Below, piece by piece: positions 15,795 to 26,706 of a DNA stretch of 64,000 bases. This stretch comes from Microbacterium arborescens (lineage in GTDB: Bacteria > Actinomycetota > Actinomycetes > Actinomycetales > Microbacteriaceae). The position numbers and the translations under genes are program-made. Every line of letters starts with the position of its first letter. Position 1 is the stretch's first letter. Location of the stretch: positions 2,666,001-2,730,000 of the forward strand of contig NZ_CP128474.1 of the NCBI RefSeq assembly GCF_030369635.1, written 5' to 3'. Below the pieces are notes generated by a model. The model ran no database searches. It was not told where the DNA came from and worked only from the letters and a program-made list of their open reading frames with translations.

Positions 15795-17252
15795 TCAGCG
15801 GATGGCGACGACCGCGGAGCGGTCGCCGAAGCGGATGGTGTCGCCGTCGCGCAGGTCGACGGGGTGCCCGGGCACGAGAGCCTGCTCGCGAGCCCCTCGC
15901 ACCAGCACACTGCCGTTGGTCGAGCCGCGTTCGACCGCCACGACCCGGCCGTCGAGGCGCAGCAGTGCCCAGTGCGTCTTCGAGATCGACCGGGTGTGGT
16001 CGATCACCGGCACGGGCAGCACGTCCACGTCGTCGGGGCCGGTCGCGGGCGCACGCCCGAGGACGACGCCTCCGCCCGGCACGGCGATGGTGTCACCCGA
16101 GTCGAGGGTCAGCTCGACGACCGCGGACGACGCGGATGCCGGCGCGGGCACCTGCTCGGAAGCGGCGGGAGCAGGAGGAGCAACCGCGGGTGTCGCGTGA
16201 GCAGCCGGCGGCGCCGTCGGAGCCGGCGCGGGTGCCGGGTCCTCGAGAAGGGAGGGCGGTGTCCAGGATGCCGAACCCGCGGCCGGAGCGACGATCGCGC
16301 CGGGCGCGACAGCAGCGGGCCTCGGCGCGGCGGCCGGAATCGGCGCGGAGGCGGGTGCTTCCGGCGCACCGGGCGACGGTGACGCAGCGGGCATTCCCGG
16401 AGCGGGCGCGACGAACGGTGCCGGCGCGACGGTCGTGGGGATGCCGGGGCGGACCTCGTCATCGGCGGCATCCGTCTCGCCGATGATCCCGCTGCCGGGA
16501 GCGGAGCGCACCGCACCGAGCACGCCCCCCTTGTTACGCGCGAGCGGGACATAGGCACCGGCCGAGCCGGTGGCCACCGGCGTCGCGAGCGAGGGGAGCT
16601 CGGCCTTCACATCGAGCAGATCGGTCGCGACGGTCTTACGCGCGATGCGCATCCGCTTGTCGTCGTAGGGGTTGAGCCCGTGCTTGACGTCGACGAGCCA
16701 GACGGCGGCGGCCATGTCCGGCCAGCCGCGGCCCCGCCGGGCGGGATCGAACAGGGGCGAGAGCGCGATGACGAGCAATGGACCGAGCAGCGGAACGATC
16801 ATGCTCGCGCAGAGCACGAGATAGCGCACGACGGCCCCGCGCCAGAACCCCGGCCGCTCGAGGGTGCGCACGTTCACGGCCCGCAGGCCGGTGAGCGCCT
16901 TGCCGAGGGTGACACCGCGGCGACCGAGCAGGATGAGCTGGACCAGGAGGAAAGCGGTCGACAGCCCCGAGCTGACGGCGGCGAGGATGATCAGCAGCAC
17001 CAGATCGTCACGAGCGGTCAGCGCCTCGACGGGATCGGCCGCGAGGATGGCCGTGCTCAGCGCCGGGACGACGACGATGAGCATCGGCGACTGGATCAGC
17101 AGCAGGACGATGGCCTCGAGCACCGTCGCCAGCACGCGCCGGCCGAACGGTGCTGGACGCAGCCCGAGCGACGCGGCGTACTCCGGTCTCGGCCGACCGT
17201 CGGCATCGAGCCCCTCGATCGTCCGAGCGCGCTCATCGATCTCCCAGATCAC
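15795..17252 (-). CDS. RDD-family membrane protein with C-terminal FHA domain
   Basis: A 485-residue protein. An RDD-type membrane region with four hydrophobic segments (about 25-165) is followed by a cytoplasmic part, a long Ala/Pro-rich linker (about 225-375), and a C-terminal FHA domain (about 390-485: VVLGRA, SISKTH, GSTNGS). FHA domains bind phosphothreonine, so it may bring a phosphorylation signal to the ATPase encoded next. GTG at 17250-17252 was chosen over GTG 17276 because GGGGAGG sits 5 nt upstream. A TAGGGT box lies on the minus strand at about 17289-17294. Confidence 0.8.
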   Translation of the reverse strand: MIWEIDERARTIEGLDADGRPRPEYAASLGLRPAPFGRRVLATVLEAIVLLLIQSPMLIVVVPALSTAILAADPVEALTARDDLVLLIILAAVSSGLSTAFLLVQLILLGRRGVTLGKALTGLRAVNVRTLERPGFWRGAVVRYLVLCASMIVPLLGPLLVIALSPLFDPARRGRGWPDMAAAVWLVDVKHGLNPYDDKRMRIARKTVATDLLDVKAELPSLATPVATGSAGAYVPLARNKGGVLGAVRSAPGSGIIGETDAADDEVRPGIPTTVAPAPFVAPAPGMPAASPSPGAPEAPASAPIPAAAPRPAAVAPGAIVAPAAGSASWTPPSLLEDPAPAPAPTAPPAAHATPAVAPPAPAASEQVPAPASASSAVVELTLDSGDTIAVPGGGVVLGRAPATGPDDVDVLPVPVIDHTRSISKTHWALLRLDGRVVAVERGSTNGSVLVRGAREQALVPGHPVDLRDGDTIRFGDRSAVVAIR

Positions 17253-17301
17253 TCGTTCCTCCCCGAAACGGTTCACACCCGAAGCGACCCTATCGTCCGT
17301 C

Positions 17302-17339
17302 GCGGGCCCGGCGATCGACTATTGACTCGACGGGCCCGC
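17302..17339. terminator. Inverted repeat between purH and the RDD-FHA gene
   Basis: A perfect 9-bp inverted repeat GCGGGCCCG / CGGGCCCGC with a 20-nt loop lies just after purH on the minus strand. It may terminate purH transcription. It also sits inside the likely promoter region of the RDD-FHA gene. Confidence 0.4.
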
Positions 17340-17365
17340 ACGACGCCGGCGGAGAGGCCGGAACG

Positions 17366-18970
17366 TCAGTGGAAGAAGTGGCGCTCACCCGTGAAGAACA
17401 TCGTCACGCCGGCAGCCTGGGCCGCGTCGACGACCTCCTGGTCGCGCACCGACCCGCCGGGCTGGATGATCGTCTTGATCCCGGCGTCGATGAGAACCTG
17501 CGGACCGTCGGCGAAGGGGAAGAAGGCATCGGATGCCGCAACCGAGCCGGCCGCGCGCTCGCCCGCGCGCTCGACGGCGAGTCGGCACGAGTCCACGCGG
17601 TTGACCTGGCCCATGCCGATCCCGACCGTCGCGGAGCCCTGTGCGAGCACGATCGCGTTCGACTTGACGGCGCGGCACGCCTTCCACGCGAAGATCATGC
17701 CCTCGAGCTCGGAGGGGTCGGGGCGCTCGCCGGAGACCAGCTGCCAGTCCTTCGCGACCGACTCGATGTCGTCGGGGAAGCGGTCGGCGTCCTGCAACAG
17801 CAGTCCGCCGGAGACGAGGCGGACGTCCATGCGCTCCTGGCGCCAGTCGGCCGGAAGACGGAGCACCCGCAGGTTCTTCTTCAGCTTGAACACCTCGAGT
17901 GCCTCGGGCTCGAAGTCGGGGGCGACGATCACCTCGGTGAAGATGTCGCGCAGGTTCTCGGCCATCTTCAGCGTGACCGTGCGGTTGGCGGCGATCACGC
18001 CGCCGAAGGCCGAGACGGGGTCGCACTCGTGGGCCCGCAGGTGTGCGGAGGCGATGGGATCCAGCGCCTGCGGCGCGGTGACGGCGATGCCGCACGGGTT
18101 CGCGTGCTTGATGATCGCGACGGCGGGCTTGACCATGTCGAACGCGGCGCGGAGGGCCGCATCGGCGTCGACGTAGTTGTTGTACGACATCTCCTTGCCC
18201 TGCAGCTGCTCGGCCTGGGCGATGCCGTGGCCGCCCGCGCGGGTGTAGATGGCGGCGCGCTGGTGGGAGTTCTCGCCGTAGCGGAGCGTGGCCAGCCGCT
18301 CGGCGCGGATCGTCAGGTGCTGCGGCAGCTCGTCGCCCTCGAGCGTCGACTCGGCGAACCACGTCGCCACGGCACGGTCGTACTCGGCCGTGTGTGCGAA
18401 CGCACGGGCGGCGAGGTCGCGGCGCTGCGCGAGGCTCGTGCCGCCGGCGGAGACGGACTCGATGATGGCCGGGTACGACGAGGGCGAGACGACGATCGCG
18501 ACGTTGGCGAAGTTCTTCGCCGACGCGCGCACCATCGCCGGGCCGCCGATGTCGATCTGCTCCACGACGTCGTCGGGCGCGGCGCCCGACGCGACGGTCT
18601 CGACGAAGGGGTACAGGTTCACGACCACCAGGTCGAACGCCGAGATGCCGAGCTCCCCGAGCTGGGCTTCGTGGCTCTCGAGCCGCAGATCGGCGAGGAG
18701 TCCCGCGTGGACGCTCGGGTGCAGGGTCTTCACACGACCGTCGAGCGACTCCGGGAATCCGGTGACCTCGGCGACATCCGTCACCGTCAGGCCCGCGTCG
18801 CGCAGGAGCGCGGCCGACCCTCCGGTCGAGACGATCTCGACGCCGGCGTCGGCGAGCGCCTGCGCGAGGGGCAGGAGATCGGTCTTGTCGCTCACCGAGA
18901 TGAGCGCGCGGCGGACGGCGACGAGGTCGCGTGCGCGGTAGAGGGCGGGGTCGTGGCTCGGTCCGGCCAT
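17366..18970 (-). CDS. purH: Bifunctional AICAR formyltransferase / IMP cyclohydrolase
   Basis: A 534-residue enzyme catalysing the last two steps of IMP synthesis. The N-terminal MGS-like IMP cyclohydrolase domain (about 18-150) has SVSDKTDL and the STGGSA loop; the C-terminal AICAR transformylase domain carries [14 protein letters not shown] and [10 protein letters not shown] with the catalytic Lys-His pair. Length is normal for the family. GAGGAGA precedes the ATG. It lies downstream of purN on the same strand with a 39-nt gap, so both are probably cotranscribed. Confidence 0.97.
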   Translation of the reverse strand: MAGPSHDPALYRARDLVAVRRALISVSDKTDLLPLAQALADAGVEIVSTGGSAALLRDAGLTVTDVAEVTGFPESLDGRVKTLHPSVHAGLLADLRLESHEAQLGELGISAFDLVVVNLYPFVETVASGAAPDDVVEQIDIGGPAMVRASAKNFANVAIVVSPSSYPAIIESVSAGGTSLAQRRDLAARAFAHTAEYDRAVATWFAESTLEGDELPQHLTIRAERLATLRYGENSHQRAAIYTRAGGHGIAQAEQLQGKEMSYNNYVDADAALRAAFDMVKPAVAIIKHANPCGIAVTAPQALDPIASAHLRAHECDPVSAFGGVIAANRTVTLKMAENLRDIFTEVIVAPDFEPEALEVFKLKKNLRVLRLPADWRQERMDVRLVSGGLLLQDADRFPDDIESVAKDWQLVSGERPDPSELEGMIFAWKACRAVKSNAIVLAQGSATVGIGMGQVNRVDSCRLAVERAGERAAGSVAASDAFFPFADGPQVLIDAGIKTIIQPGGSVRDQEVVDAAQAAGVTMFFTGERHFFH

Positions 18971-19009
18971 GGCGGTTCTCCTCGGGTGCGGTGTGGGGCC
19001 TGCGGTGCG

Positions 19010-19624
19010 TCAGGCGGTCGGAGCGGTCGGGTTCGGGGAAGCGGGCGCGGCGAGGTCGATGTCGCCGGTCGCGATGCGCCGCACGACGTCGATCAGCAGG
19101 CGGCGTTCGACGGGCTTGATGCGCTCGTGCAGGGTCGTCTCGTCGTCACCGGGCAGAACGGGAACCCGCTCCTGCGCCAGGATCGGCCCGGTGTCGACGC
19201 CGGCATCGACGACGATGACGCTCGCCCCCGTCCGGTCGGTGCCCGCGGCCAGCGCGTCTCGCACGCCGTGCGCTCCCGGGAACTCGGGCAGGTATGCCGG
19301 GTGGGTGTTGATGATGCGGGGTGCCCACGCGTCGACGACGGCGGCGGGCAGCAGCCGCATGAGACCGCTGAGCACGATGAGATCGGGAGCCCAGGCCTCG
19401 AGCTGGCGCAGGAGCTCGTCGCCCCACTCCTCGCGCGTCGCGTACTCCCGGAACGGAACCGCGAAGGTGGGGATGTTGAAGGCGTCGGCGTGGGCGAGAC
19501 CGTCGGCGGGGCGATCGGCGCCGACGACCACGACGCGGGCCGGGAATCCGGGCTCGGCCGCGGCATCGAGGAGGGCCCGCAGATTCGACCCGCCACCGGA
19601 GATGAGGACCGCGACCGTCAGCAC
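19010..19624 (-). CDS. purN: Phosphoribosylglycinamide formyltransferase
   Basis: A 204-residue GAR transformylase that transfers a formyl group from 10-formyl-THF in purine synthesis. It shows [11 protein letters not shown] near the start, [15 protein letters not shown] with the catalytic Asn and His, and GVDTGPIL with the catalytic Asp. GTG start at 19622-19624, 4 nt after the upstream stop. The order PerM-like, purN, purH matches the mycobacterial locus. Confidence 0.96.
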   Translation of the reverse strand: MLTVAVLISGGGSNLRALLDAAAEPGFPARVVVVGADRPADGLAHADAFNIPTFAVPFREYATREEWGDELLRQLEAWAPDLIVLSGLMRLLPAAVVDAWAPRIINTHPAYLPEFPGAHGVRDALAAGTDRTGASVIVVDAGVDTGPILAQERVPVLPGDDETTLHERIKPVERRLLIDVVRRIATGDIDLAAPASPNPTAPTA

Positions 19625-19628
19625 CGTC

Positions 19629-20915
19629 TTACTCTACCCGCGCCGTTCCGGCGAGCCGCGCCTGATCGTCATCCCCCGCGGTGGAGCGTTCGGCGGCCGC
19701 GTCCGCGTGGCGGACGGTGCGCGGGCCGAGCAAGGCGATCGTCGCGCCGATGCCGATCTCGACCGCGAAGGCGAGACCGACGGCGCCCGCGGACGGGCCG
19801 ATCTGGTCGAGTCGGCCGGGGCCGAAGGCGCCCGACGCCAGGAGCGAGAGGACGGCGACCGCGAGCCCGCCCCCGACAGCCACGATCGCCGCGGCGGCGA
19901 GGCGGGGAAGGACGGGATCGGCGACGAGCGCGGATGCCGGCGCGGGCATCCGGCGACGTGCTGCGCTGCCGGCGATGAACCCGAGCGCGACCAGGAGCAG
20001 CGCGACGAGCAGCAGCACGGGGGGCGTCGCCGGCGGGATCGCCCCGAGCACGGGGATGCCGGGAACGACGCCCAACTGCGTGCCGGATGCTGCGACCGTC
20101 GAGCCGGCACCGAGCGAGAACCCGGGCCCGGCGGCGAAAGCTCCACCCCACACGAAGAAGGTCGGCAGGTACGCGGCCTGCCCGATGGTGACGGCGGTCG
20201 CACCGATCGCATCGACGTTGGCTGCTTGGAAGAGCGACACGATCTCGCCCCCGCGGACGAGCACGGCGACGCCGACGAGCAGCGCACCGACACCCGCGAA
20301 GCCGACCACGGCGATCGCGAGACCGCGGGCGCCGGCCGAGACGGCCGTTGCGTAGCCGCTCCGGTCGAGCCTCACGAACAGCGAGTCGACGGGCCCGTCG
20401 TCACCGTCGCGCCACGCACGGGCGACCGAGCCGAGGAGGGCGGGGACGGCGAACACGAGGGTGGGCAGCAGAACGGCCTGCCAGGTCTCGACGACGGCAT
20501 AGGGGGTCGAGGCCGTGGCGGCCACGAGGGCTGAGGCGACGGCGACGGTCGCCGTCCCGGCGAGCACCCCGGTGAACCCGGCTCCGGCACCGGCTGCGCG
20601 CGCCCCCGACCGCGCGGCGAACAGCGCGATCAGCAGCGCGACCGCGAGGGGCGGCAGCGAGAGCGAGAAGGTGAGCGCGTCGGGGGCGATGCCGGCTGCC
20701 ACGGTGTACTCCTGCGGCAGCGAGACCTGCAGCGGCACCAGGTTTCCGAACTGCCACAGCCGCACCGACGCGGGCCAGAGCGACGACCAGTCGGCTCCCC
20801 CGCCGAAGCCGACCGCCCAGAGCACGGTCAGCGGCGCGAGGGCCGCGGCAACGCCGACGGCCACCGCGACGAGGGCGTCGAAGGCGGAGAGGAGGGCGAC
20901 GAGGAGGCGATTCAT
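19629..20915 (-). CDS. perM: DUF6350/PerM-like polytopic membrane protein
   Basis: A 428-residue protein with about ten hydrophobic segments, Ala/Val-rich throughout. It sits directly upstream of purN, as PerM does in mycobacteria, where PerM supports cell division. The same chromosome neighbourhood there also contains sucC-sucD. Orthology is inferred from position, topology and length; no diagnostic motif was used. Confidence 0.7.
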   Translation of the reverse strand: MNRLLVALLSAFDALVAVAVGVAAALAPLTVLWAVGFGGGADWSSLWPASVRLWQFGNLVPLQVSLPQEYTVAAGIAPDALTFSLSLPPLAVALLIALFAARSGARAAGAGAGFTGVLAGTATVAVASALVAATASTPYAVVETWQAVLLPTLVFAVPALLGSVARAWRDGDDGPVDSLFVRLDRSGYATAVSAGARGLAIAVVGFAGVGALLVGVAVLVRGGEIVSLFQAANVDAIGATAVTIGQAAYLPTFFVWGGAFAAGPGFSLGAGSTVAASGTQLGVVPGIPVLGAIPPATPPVLLLVALLLVALGFIAGSAARRRMPAPASALVADPVLPRLAAAAIVAVGGGLAVAVLSLLASGAFGPGRLDQIGPSAGAVGLAFAVEIGIGATIALLGPRTVRHADAAAERSTAGDDDQARLAGTARVE

Positions 20916-20995
20916 GCCTGATCGACCCTACCCAGCGAGTCTGTGCGTGTCGGGCGGACGCGCGCGGGCGCGCTAGCGTCTTCTCGGAGGAACTT

Positions 20996-22432
20996 GTGAA
21001 CACTACGCAATCGCGCGCGCCCCAGGGGGCCATCGACCGCTTCTTCGACATCAGCCGGCGCGGCTCGACGATCGGCACGGAGGTCCGTGGCGGCCTCGTG
21101 ACATTCGTCACGATGGCCTACATCGTGATCCTGAACCCGATCATCCTGTCGGGCAAACCCGATGTGGCGGGAACGACCCTCGACTTCGCCGCGGTGAGCG
21201 CCGCGACGGCGCTGACCGCGGGCGTCATGACGATCCTGTTCGGGCTCATCACGCGGCTGCCGTTCGCCTTCGCCGCCGGGCTGGGCATCAACGCGTTCGT
21301 CGCCTTCGGCGTGGTGGGCGAGGTCACCTGGGCCGAGGCGATGGCGCTTGTGATGATCAACGGCGTCATCATCGTGCTGTTGGCGGCCACGGGTCTGCGC
21401 AAGCTCATCTTCGATGCGGTCCCCGTACAGCTCAAGCTCGCGATCACGGTGGCTATCGGTCTGTTCATCGCGTTCATCGGGTTCGTCAACTCCGGCTTCG
21501 TGACCTCGACCGGCCAGGCCTCTCCCCCGGTCGGGCTCGGCGTCGGCGGATCCGTCGCGTCGGTACCGACCCTGATGTTCGTCATCACCCTTCTGCTCAC
21601 CGGCATCCTCGTCGCCCGAAAGGTCAAGGGCGGCATGCTGATCGGCATCGTGACGGGCACCGTCCTGTCGATCGTCGTCGAGGCCATCTGGCACCTCGGG
21701 CCGGCCACCGAGAACGCCGGCGGATGGGGGCTGACCGTCCCGGCACTATCGGGCTCGCCGGTCAGCGTCCCGGACCTGAGCCTCATCGGCGCGGTCGACT
21801 TCGGCTTCGACCTCGGCAAGGTCAGCATCGTGACCCTCGTCATGCTCGTCTTCACGCTCGTGTTCTCGAACTTCTTCGACGCGATGGGCACGATGACGGG
21901 CCTGGCCAAGGAGGCGAACCTCGCCGACGCGAAGGGCGACTTCCCCCGCATCAAGTCGGCGCTGATCGTCGAGGGCGTCGGCGCGATCGCGGGTGGCGCG
22001 ACGAGCTCGTCGTCGGCCACGGTCTTCGTCGAGTCGGGATCGGGCATCGGCGAGGGCGCACGAACGGGACTCGCCAACGTCGTGACGGGCCTCGTCTTCC
22101 TGCTCGCGATGTTCTTCACGCCGCTGACCTCGATCGTCCCCACCGAGGTCGCCGCCGCGGCACTGGTCATCGTCGGAGCCATGATGCTGTCGCAGATCGC
22201 GCACATCGACCTGAGCGACTTCCGCGTCCTGCTGCCGGTGTTCCTCACCGCCACGGTGATGCCGCTGACCTACTCGATCGCCAACGGCATCGGCGCGGGC
22301 TTCATCTCGTGGGTGCTGGTCAACGCGCTCTCGGGCCGCGTCAAGCAGATCAGCCCGCTGCTGTGGGTCGTCGCCGGCGGCTTCGTGATCTTCTTCGCCC
22401 GCGGCCCCCTCGAGGCGCTCCTCGGGGTCTGA
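20996..22432 (+). CDS. NCS2-family purine permease (AzgA subfamily)
   Basis: A 478-residue transporter with about 12 hydrophobic segments, probably importing adenine, guanine or hypoxanthine by proton symport. AzgA-type signatures are visible: RGGLVTFVTMAYIVILNP near the start, GLGINAF, and NFFDAMGTMTGL with the substrate-site Asp. GGAGGAACTT precedes the GTG start. Its neighbours are de novo purine genes, transcribed divergently from it. Confidence 0.93.
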   Translation: MNTTQSRAPQGAIDRFFDISRRGSTIGTEVRGGLVTFVTMAYIVILNPIILSGKPDVAGTTLDFAAVSAATALTAGVMTILFGLITRLPFAFAAGLGINAFVAFGVVGEVTWAEAMALVMINGVIIVLLAATGLRKLIFDAVPVQLKLAITVAIGLFIAFIGFVNSGFVTSTGQASPPVGLGVGGSVASVPTLMFVITLLLTGILVARKVKGGMLIGIVTGTVLSIVVEAIWHLGPATENAGGWGLTVPALSGSPVSVPDLSLIGAVDFGFDLGKVSIVTLVMLVFTLVFSNFFDAMGTMTGLAKEANLADAKGDFPRIKSALIVEGVGAIAGGATSSSSATVFVESGSGIGEGARTGLANVVTGLVFLLAMFFTPLTSIVPTEVAAAALVIVGAMMLSQIAHIDLSDFRVLLPVFLTATVMPLTYSIANGIGAGFISWVLVNALSGRVKQISPLLWVVAGGFVIFFARGPLEALLGV

Positions 22433-22461
22433 TCGCCGCCAGACGCGCTTCTGGAGAACAG

Positions 22462-22495
22462 CGAAGGGGCGGATGCCGCAGCATCCGCCCCTTCG
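22462..22495. terminator. Perfect bidirectional terminator hairpin
   Basis: A 15-bp perfect stem CGAAGGGGCGGATGC / GCATCCGCCCCTTCG with a 4-nt loop lies between the convergent permease and sucD genes. It can end transcription from both sides. Confidence 0.8.
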
Positions 22496-22510
22496 TCGTA
22501 TCCGGAAGCG

Positions 22511-23413
<903 letters not shown>

Positions 23414-23440
23414 GTCGTTGGTCCTTTTCGCGTCCGGAGC

Positions 23441-24607
23441 TCAGGCGTTCGCCAGCTCGGCGGCCTTGTCGGCGCCCTCGTCCATACCGGCGGCGAGGGT
23501 CACGAGCGGGTGGTTCGCGTCGGCGAGGATCGCACGGCCCTCGTCGACCTGGTTGCCGTCGAGACGCACGACGAGCGGCTTGGTCGCCGAGTCACCCAGG
23601 ATCTCGAGGGCCTTGACGATGCCCTCGGCGACGGCGACGCACGAGGTGATGCCGCCGAAGACGTTGACGAAGACGCTCTTGACCTGCTCGTCGCCGAGGA
23701 TGACGTCGAGCCCCGAGGCCATGACCTGGGCGTTGGCGCCGCCGCCGATGTCGAGGAAGTTGGCGGGCTTGACGCCGCCGTGCTTCTCGCCGGCGTAGGC
23801 GACGACGTCGAGGGTCGACATGACCAGGCCCGCACCGTTGCCGATGACGCCGACCTGACCGTCGAGCTTGACGTAGTTCAGGCCCGACTCCTTGGCCTTG
23901 GCCTCGAGCGGGTCCGCGGCGCCCTTGTCCTCGAGCGCCTCGTGCTCGGGGTGACGCACCTCGCTGGCGTTCTCGTCGAGCGAGACCTTGCCGTCGAGGG
24001 CGACGATGTCACCGGCGCCGGTGCGCACCAGCGGGTTCACCTCGACGAGGGTCGCGCCCTCGCCCTTGTAGACGTCGTACAGCTTGACGAACACGTCCGA
24101 GACCTTCTCGACGAGGTCGTCGGGGAAGTTCGCGGCGCGGGCGATCTCGACGGCCTTGGCCTTGTCGATGCCCTGCAGCGGGTCGACCTCGATGCGCGCG
24201 AGCGCCTCGGGACGCTCGACGGCGAGCTCCTCGATCTCCATGCCGCCCTCGACCGAGCACAGGCTCAGGTACGAGCGGTTGGCGCGGTCGAGCAGCACCG
24301 AGAAGTAGAACTCCTCGGCGATGTCGGCGCCCTGCGCGATCATGACGCGCTGGACCACGTGGCCCTTGATGTCGAGGCCCAGGATGGTCTCGGCCGCGGC
24401 GTACGCCTCGTCGGGGGTCTTGGCGACCTTGACGCCGCCGGCCTTGCCGCGACCTCCGGTCTTGACCTGAGCCTTGACGACCACGACGCCGCCGATCTTC
24501 TCGGCCGCCGCCTTCGCCTCCTCAGGGGTGTCGGCGATGATGCCGGCGAGCACCGGCACCTCGTACTTCTCGAACAGGTCTCGGGCCTGGTACTCGTAAA
24601 GGTCCAC
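23441..24607 (-). CDS. sucC: Succinyl-CoA synthetase beta subunit
   Basis: A 388-residue ATP-grasp subunit of succinyl-CoA synthetase. It starts with GTG ([15 protein letters not shown], the typical opening), shows [19 protein letters not shown] for nucleotide binding, EVNPLV, and NIFGGI-like [10 protein letters not shown] near the C-terminus. AAGGA precedes the start. First gene of sucCD. Confidence 0.97.
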   Translation of the reverse strand: MDLYEYQARDLFEKYEVPVLAGIIADTPEEAKAAAEKIGGVVVVKAQVKTGGRGKAGGVKVAKTPDEAYAAAETILGLDIKGHVVQRVMIAQGADIAEEFYFSVLLDRANRSYLSLCSVEGGMEIEELAVERPEALARIEVDPLQGIDKAKAVEIARAANFPDDLVEKVSDVFVKLYDVYKGEGATLVEVNPLVRTGAGDIVALDGKVSLDENASEVRHPEHEALEDKGAADPLEAKAKESGLNYVKLDGQVGVIGNGAGLVMSTLDVVAYAGEKHGGVKPANFLDIGGGANAQVMASGLDVILGDEQVKSVFVNVFGGITSCVAVAEGIVKALEILGDSATKPLVVRLDGNQVDEGRAILADANHPLVTLAAGMDEGADKAAELANA

Positions 24608-24739
24608 TGCAATCCTTCGCTGGGCGACGGTGGGTGATGGGCGTGAAGAATCTCGATGTCGAGATATCGCCCGATCGGAAAGCCTACTACCCGCGCCTGA
24701 CGGCCCCTGCCCGATCCCCGCCGAACGAAGGGGGCCGAG

Positions 24740-25342
24740 TCAGATCCAGCCGCGCTCGCGCGCCATGATCGCCGCCTGCTGACGGGTCGCGAGATGCAGC
24801 TTGCCGAGCACGGACGAGACGTGGTTGCGGACCGTGCCCGCCGACAGGTGAAGTGTCGCCGCGATCTCGGCGATGGTCTCGCCGCGCGCACCCGCTCGCA
24901 GCACGTCGAGTTCGCGGTCGGTCAGGGGGCTCCGCTCGTCGCTGAGGGCGTCGGCGGCGACTTCGGGATCGACGTACCGGCGCCCGGCGGCGACCTCGCG
25001 GATGACGGCGGCGACATCGTCGGCGCGACGCGATTTCGGCACGAATCCGTCGACTCCTGCGCTCAAGGCGCGCCGGAGGACGCCGGGCCGTGCGTGCCGG
25101 GTCACCACGACGCAGCGAGCCGGGACGTGCCGGCGGATGCGGGCCGCCGCCTCGACCCCGTCGATGCCGGGCATCTCGAGGTCGAGCAGGCAGACGTCGG
25201 GCCGGAGCTCGAGCGCACGCTCGACCGCGCTCTCGCCGTCGCGGCACTCCGCGATGACCTCGAGATCGTCCTCCAGGCGCAGCAGCGCGGCGAGGGCGGA
25301 GCGGATCATGTCCTCGTCGTCGGCGATGAGCACCCGGATCAT
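24740..25342 (-). CDS. NarL/LuxR-family response regulator
   Basis: A 200-residue regulator. The receiver domain (1-120) has acidic DDED near the N-terminus, phospho-acceptor D54 (LLDLEMPG) and K109-region FVPKS; a LuxR-type HTH covers about 140-200 (LTDRELDVLRAGARGETIAEIA). The ATG overlaps the sensor kinase stop (ATGA), so the two form a cognate pair. Confidence 0.93.
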   Translation of the reverse strand: MIRVLIADDEDMIRSALAALLRLEDDLEVIAECRDGESAVERALELRPDVCLLDLEMPGIDGVEAAARIRRHVPARCVVVTRHARPGVLRRALSAGVDGFVPKSRRADDVAAVIREVAAGRRYVDPEVAADALSDERSPLTDRELDVLRAGARGETIAEIAATLHLSAGTVRNHVSSVLGKLHLATRQQAAIMARERGWI

Positions 25343-26595
25343 TGCGGCAGCCCCTCCTCGGCCGGCTCCCGGCGCCCCGCCCCGGCAGCTGAAGCCGCGG
25401 GGATCGAGACGACGACCTCGAACCGATCGTCGTCGCGACGGGTGCGCAGGTCGCCGCCGGCGACCCCGACCCGGTGCGAGATGCCGTCGAGGCCCGAGCC
25501 GGAACCGAGAGCCGACCCGGCACCCGGATCGTTGGCGAAGGCGACACGCCAGTACGCACCGTCGCGGTCGAGCCTCAGCTCCGCCCAGCGACCGCCGCCG
25601 TGCTTGAGGACGTTCGTCGTGCATTCCCGGATGACGGGACCGAGGGTGTCGGCGGGGGCGAGAACGGCATCGGCCGCGACGTCGAGCCGCACCGCGAGCC
25701 CCGCGGCCCGCAGCAGATCGGCGGCGTTGGCCAGTTCGTCGGGGAGCGGCACACCGCGGAAGCGCCCGGCGAGCTCGCGCGTTCCGGTCCGCGCCGCATC
25801 GACGGATGCCCGCGCCAGACGGATCTGCTCGCCCGCGGCATCCGGATCGCGCTCCAGCATCCGCTCGGCGAGCTCGAGCTGCAGTGCGATCACCTGCAGG
25901 TGGTGTCCTTGCAGGTCGTGCAACTCGCCCGCCAGGCGCAGACGCTCCTGCGTCGCCGCCAGACGCGACTCGGTCGCGCGGGCGCGGTCAAGCTCGAGCA
26001 CGACGTCCCACGACCACAGCGACAGCGCGATGGAGGCCGGGAGGGCGACGGCGAAGACGAGAAGGGCGAAGGCGAATGATCCCGTGCCCTCGAGCGCGCC
26101 TTCGATGCGCGCCCGCTCCGCGAACCACAGCGCGACCAGCGCGGCCTCGACGAGGATCACGCCGCGCCACCGGATGCCGGGCCCCCAACGCACCAGGCAC
26201 AGGATCGTGGCCAGGACGGCGGCGGCGAACAGCACCGTCATCGTCGTCACGCCGACGAGCAGCGATCCGGCCACCCCGACCAGGACGGGCCACGACAGGA
26301 ACCGCCGCAGCCGGGGCGGCCGGTCGGCCTCACCCACGTCGCCGTCGGTGCGGTAGCGCGACAGCAGCACGACGGTCGAGACCAGGACGGCGACCGAGCC
26401 GGCCGCATACCCGACGATCACCGCCGGATCCTCCAGGCGGGTGCGGACCAGCAGCGCCCACAGGCTCCAGATGCCGAGCGCCGAGATCATGAAGAAGACG
26501 ATGGATGCGGCGATGTACCACGAGGTGGCCACGACCTCGCGGGCCAGCGTCGTGCTGCGCGGCGCGGATGCCGGTCGATGGTCGCGGTCGTTCAC
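25339..26595 (-). CDS. Sensor histidine kinase (HisKA_3 type)
   Basis: A 418-residue kinase with five to six N-terminal membrane segments (about 22-185) and a short linker. The HisKA_3 dimerisation region has the phospho-acceptor His in GELHDLQGHHLQ (near 246), and a degenerate HATPase_c domain ends the protein (ECTTNVLKHG, GSGLDGISHRV). GTG start. Similar kinase-regulator pairs often sense envelope or lipid state and control a neighbouring exporter or themselves; here a small multidrug exporter is divergent. The signal is unknown. Confidence 0.9.
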   Translation of the reverse strand: MNDRDHRPASAPRSTTLAREVVATSWYIAASIVFFMISALGIWSLWALLVRTRLEDPAVIVGYAAGSVAVLVSTVVLLSRYRTDGDVGEADRPPRLRRFLSWPVLVGVAGSLLVGVTTMTVLFAAAVLATILCLVRWGPGIRWRGVILVEAALVALWFAERARIEGALEGTGSFAFALLVFAVALPASIALSLWSWDVVLELDRARATESRLAATQERLRLAGELHDLQGHHLQVIALQLELAERMLERDPDAAGEQIRLARASVDAARTGTRELAGRFRGVPLPDELANAADLLRAAGLAVRLDVAADAVLAPADTLGPVIRECTTNVLKHGGGRWAELRLDRDGAYWRVAFANDPGAGSALGSGSGLDGISHRVGVAGGDLRTRRDDDRFEVVVSIPAASAAGAGRREPAEEGLPQ

Positions 26596-26610
26596 GAGGC
26601 CAGAGTACGA

Positions 26611-26628
26611 CCATGACGTTTGTCATGG
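26611..26628. promoter_or_regulatory. Palindromic operator in the divergent kinase/exporter region
   Basis: CCATGAC-GTTT-GTCATGG is a perfect 7-bp inverted repeat 16 nt before the kinase start and about 80 nt before the exporter start. Its form suits a LuxR-type response-regulator dimer, most simply the regulator encoded by this locus. Confidence 0.5.
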
Positions 26629-26706
26629 CCGAGGCCGCCGAACCTCCCGGTCGCGGGTGACGCCCCGACACTCCCGCCTGCGATCGGGCGCGGCTGGGAT
26701 GGATCC

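Noticed and set aside
17150-19978. A 942-codon plus-strand frame across purH, purN and the PerM-like gene
   Set aside because: It is the mirror of three real minus-strand genes and shows only low-complexity charged sequence.
20916-20995. Purine riboswitch before the AzgA-type permease
   Set aside because: Only about 80 bp are available and no paired purine-aptamer core can be drawn; a simple promoter plus ribosome site fits.
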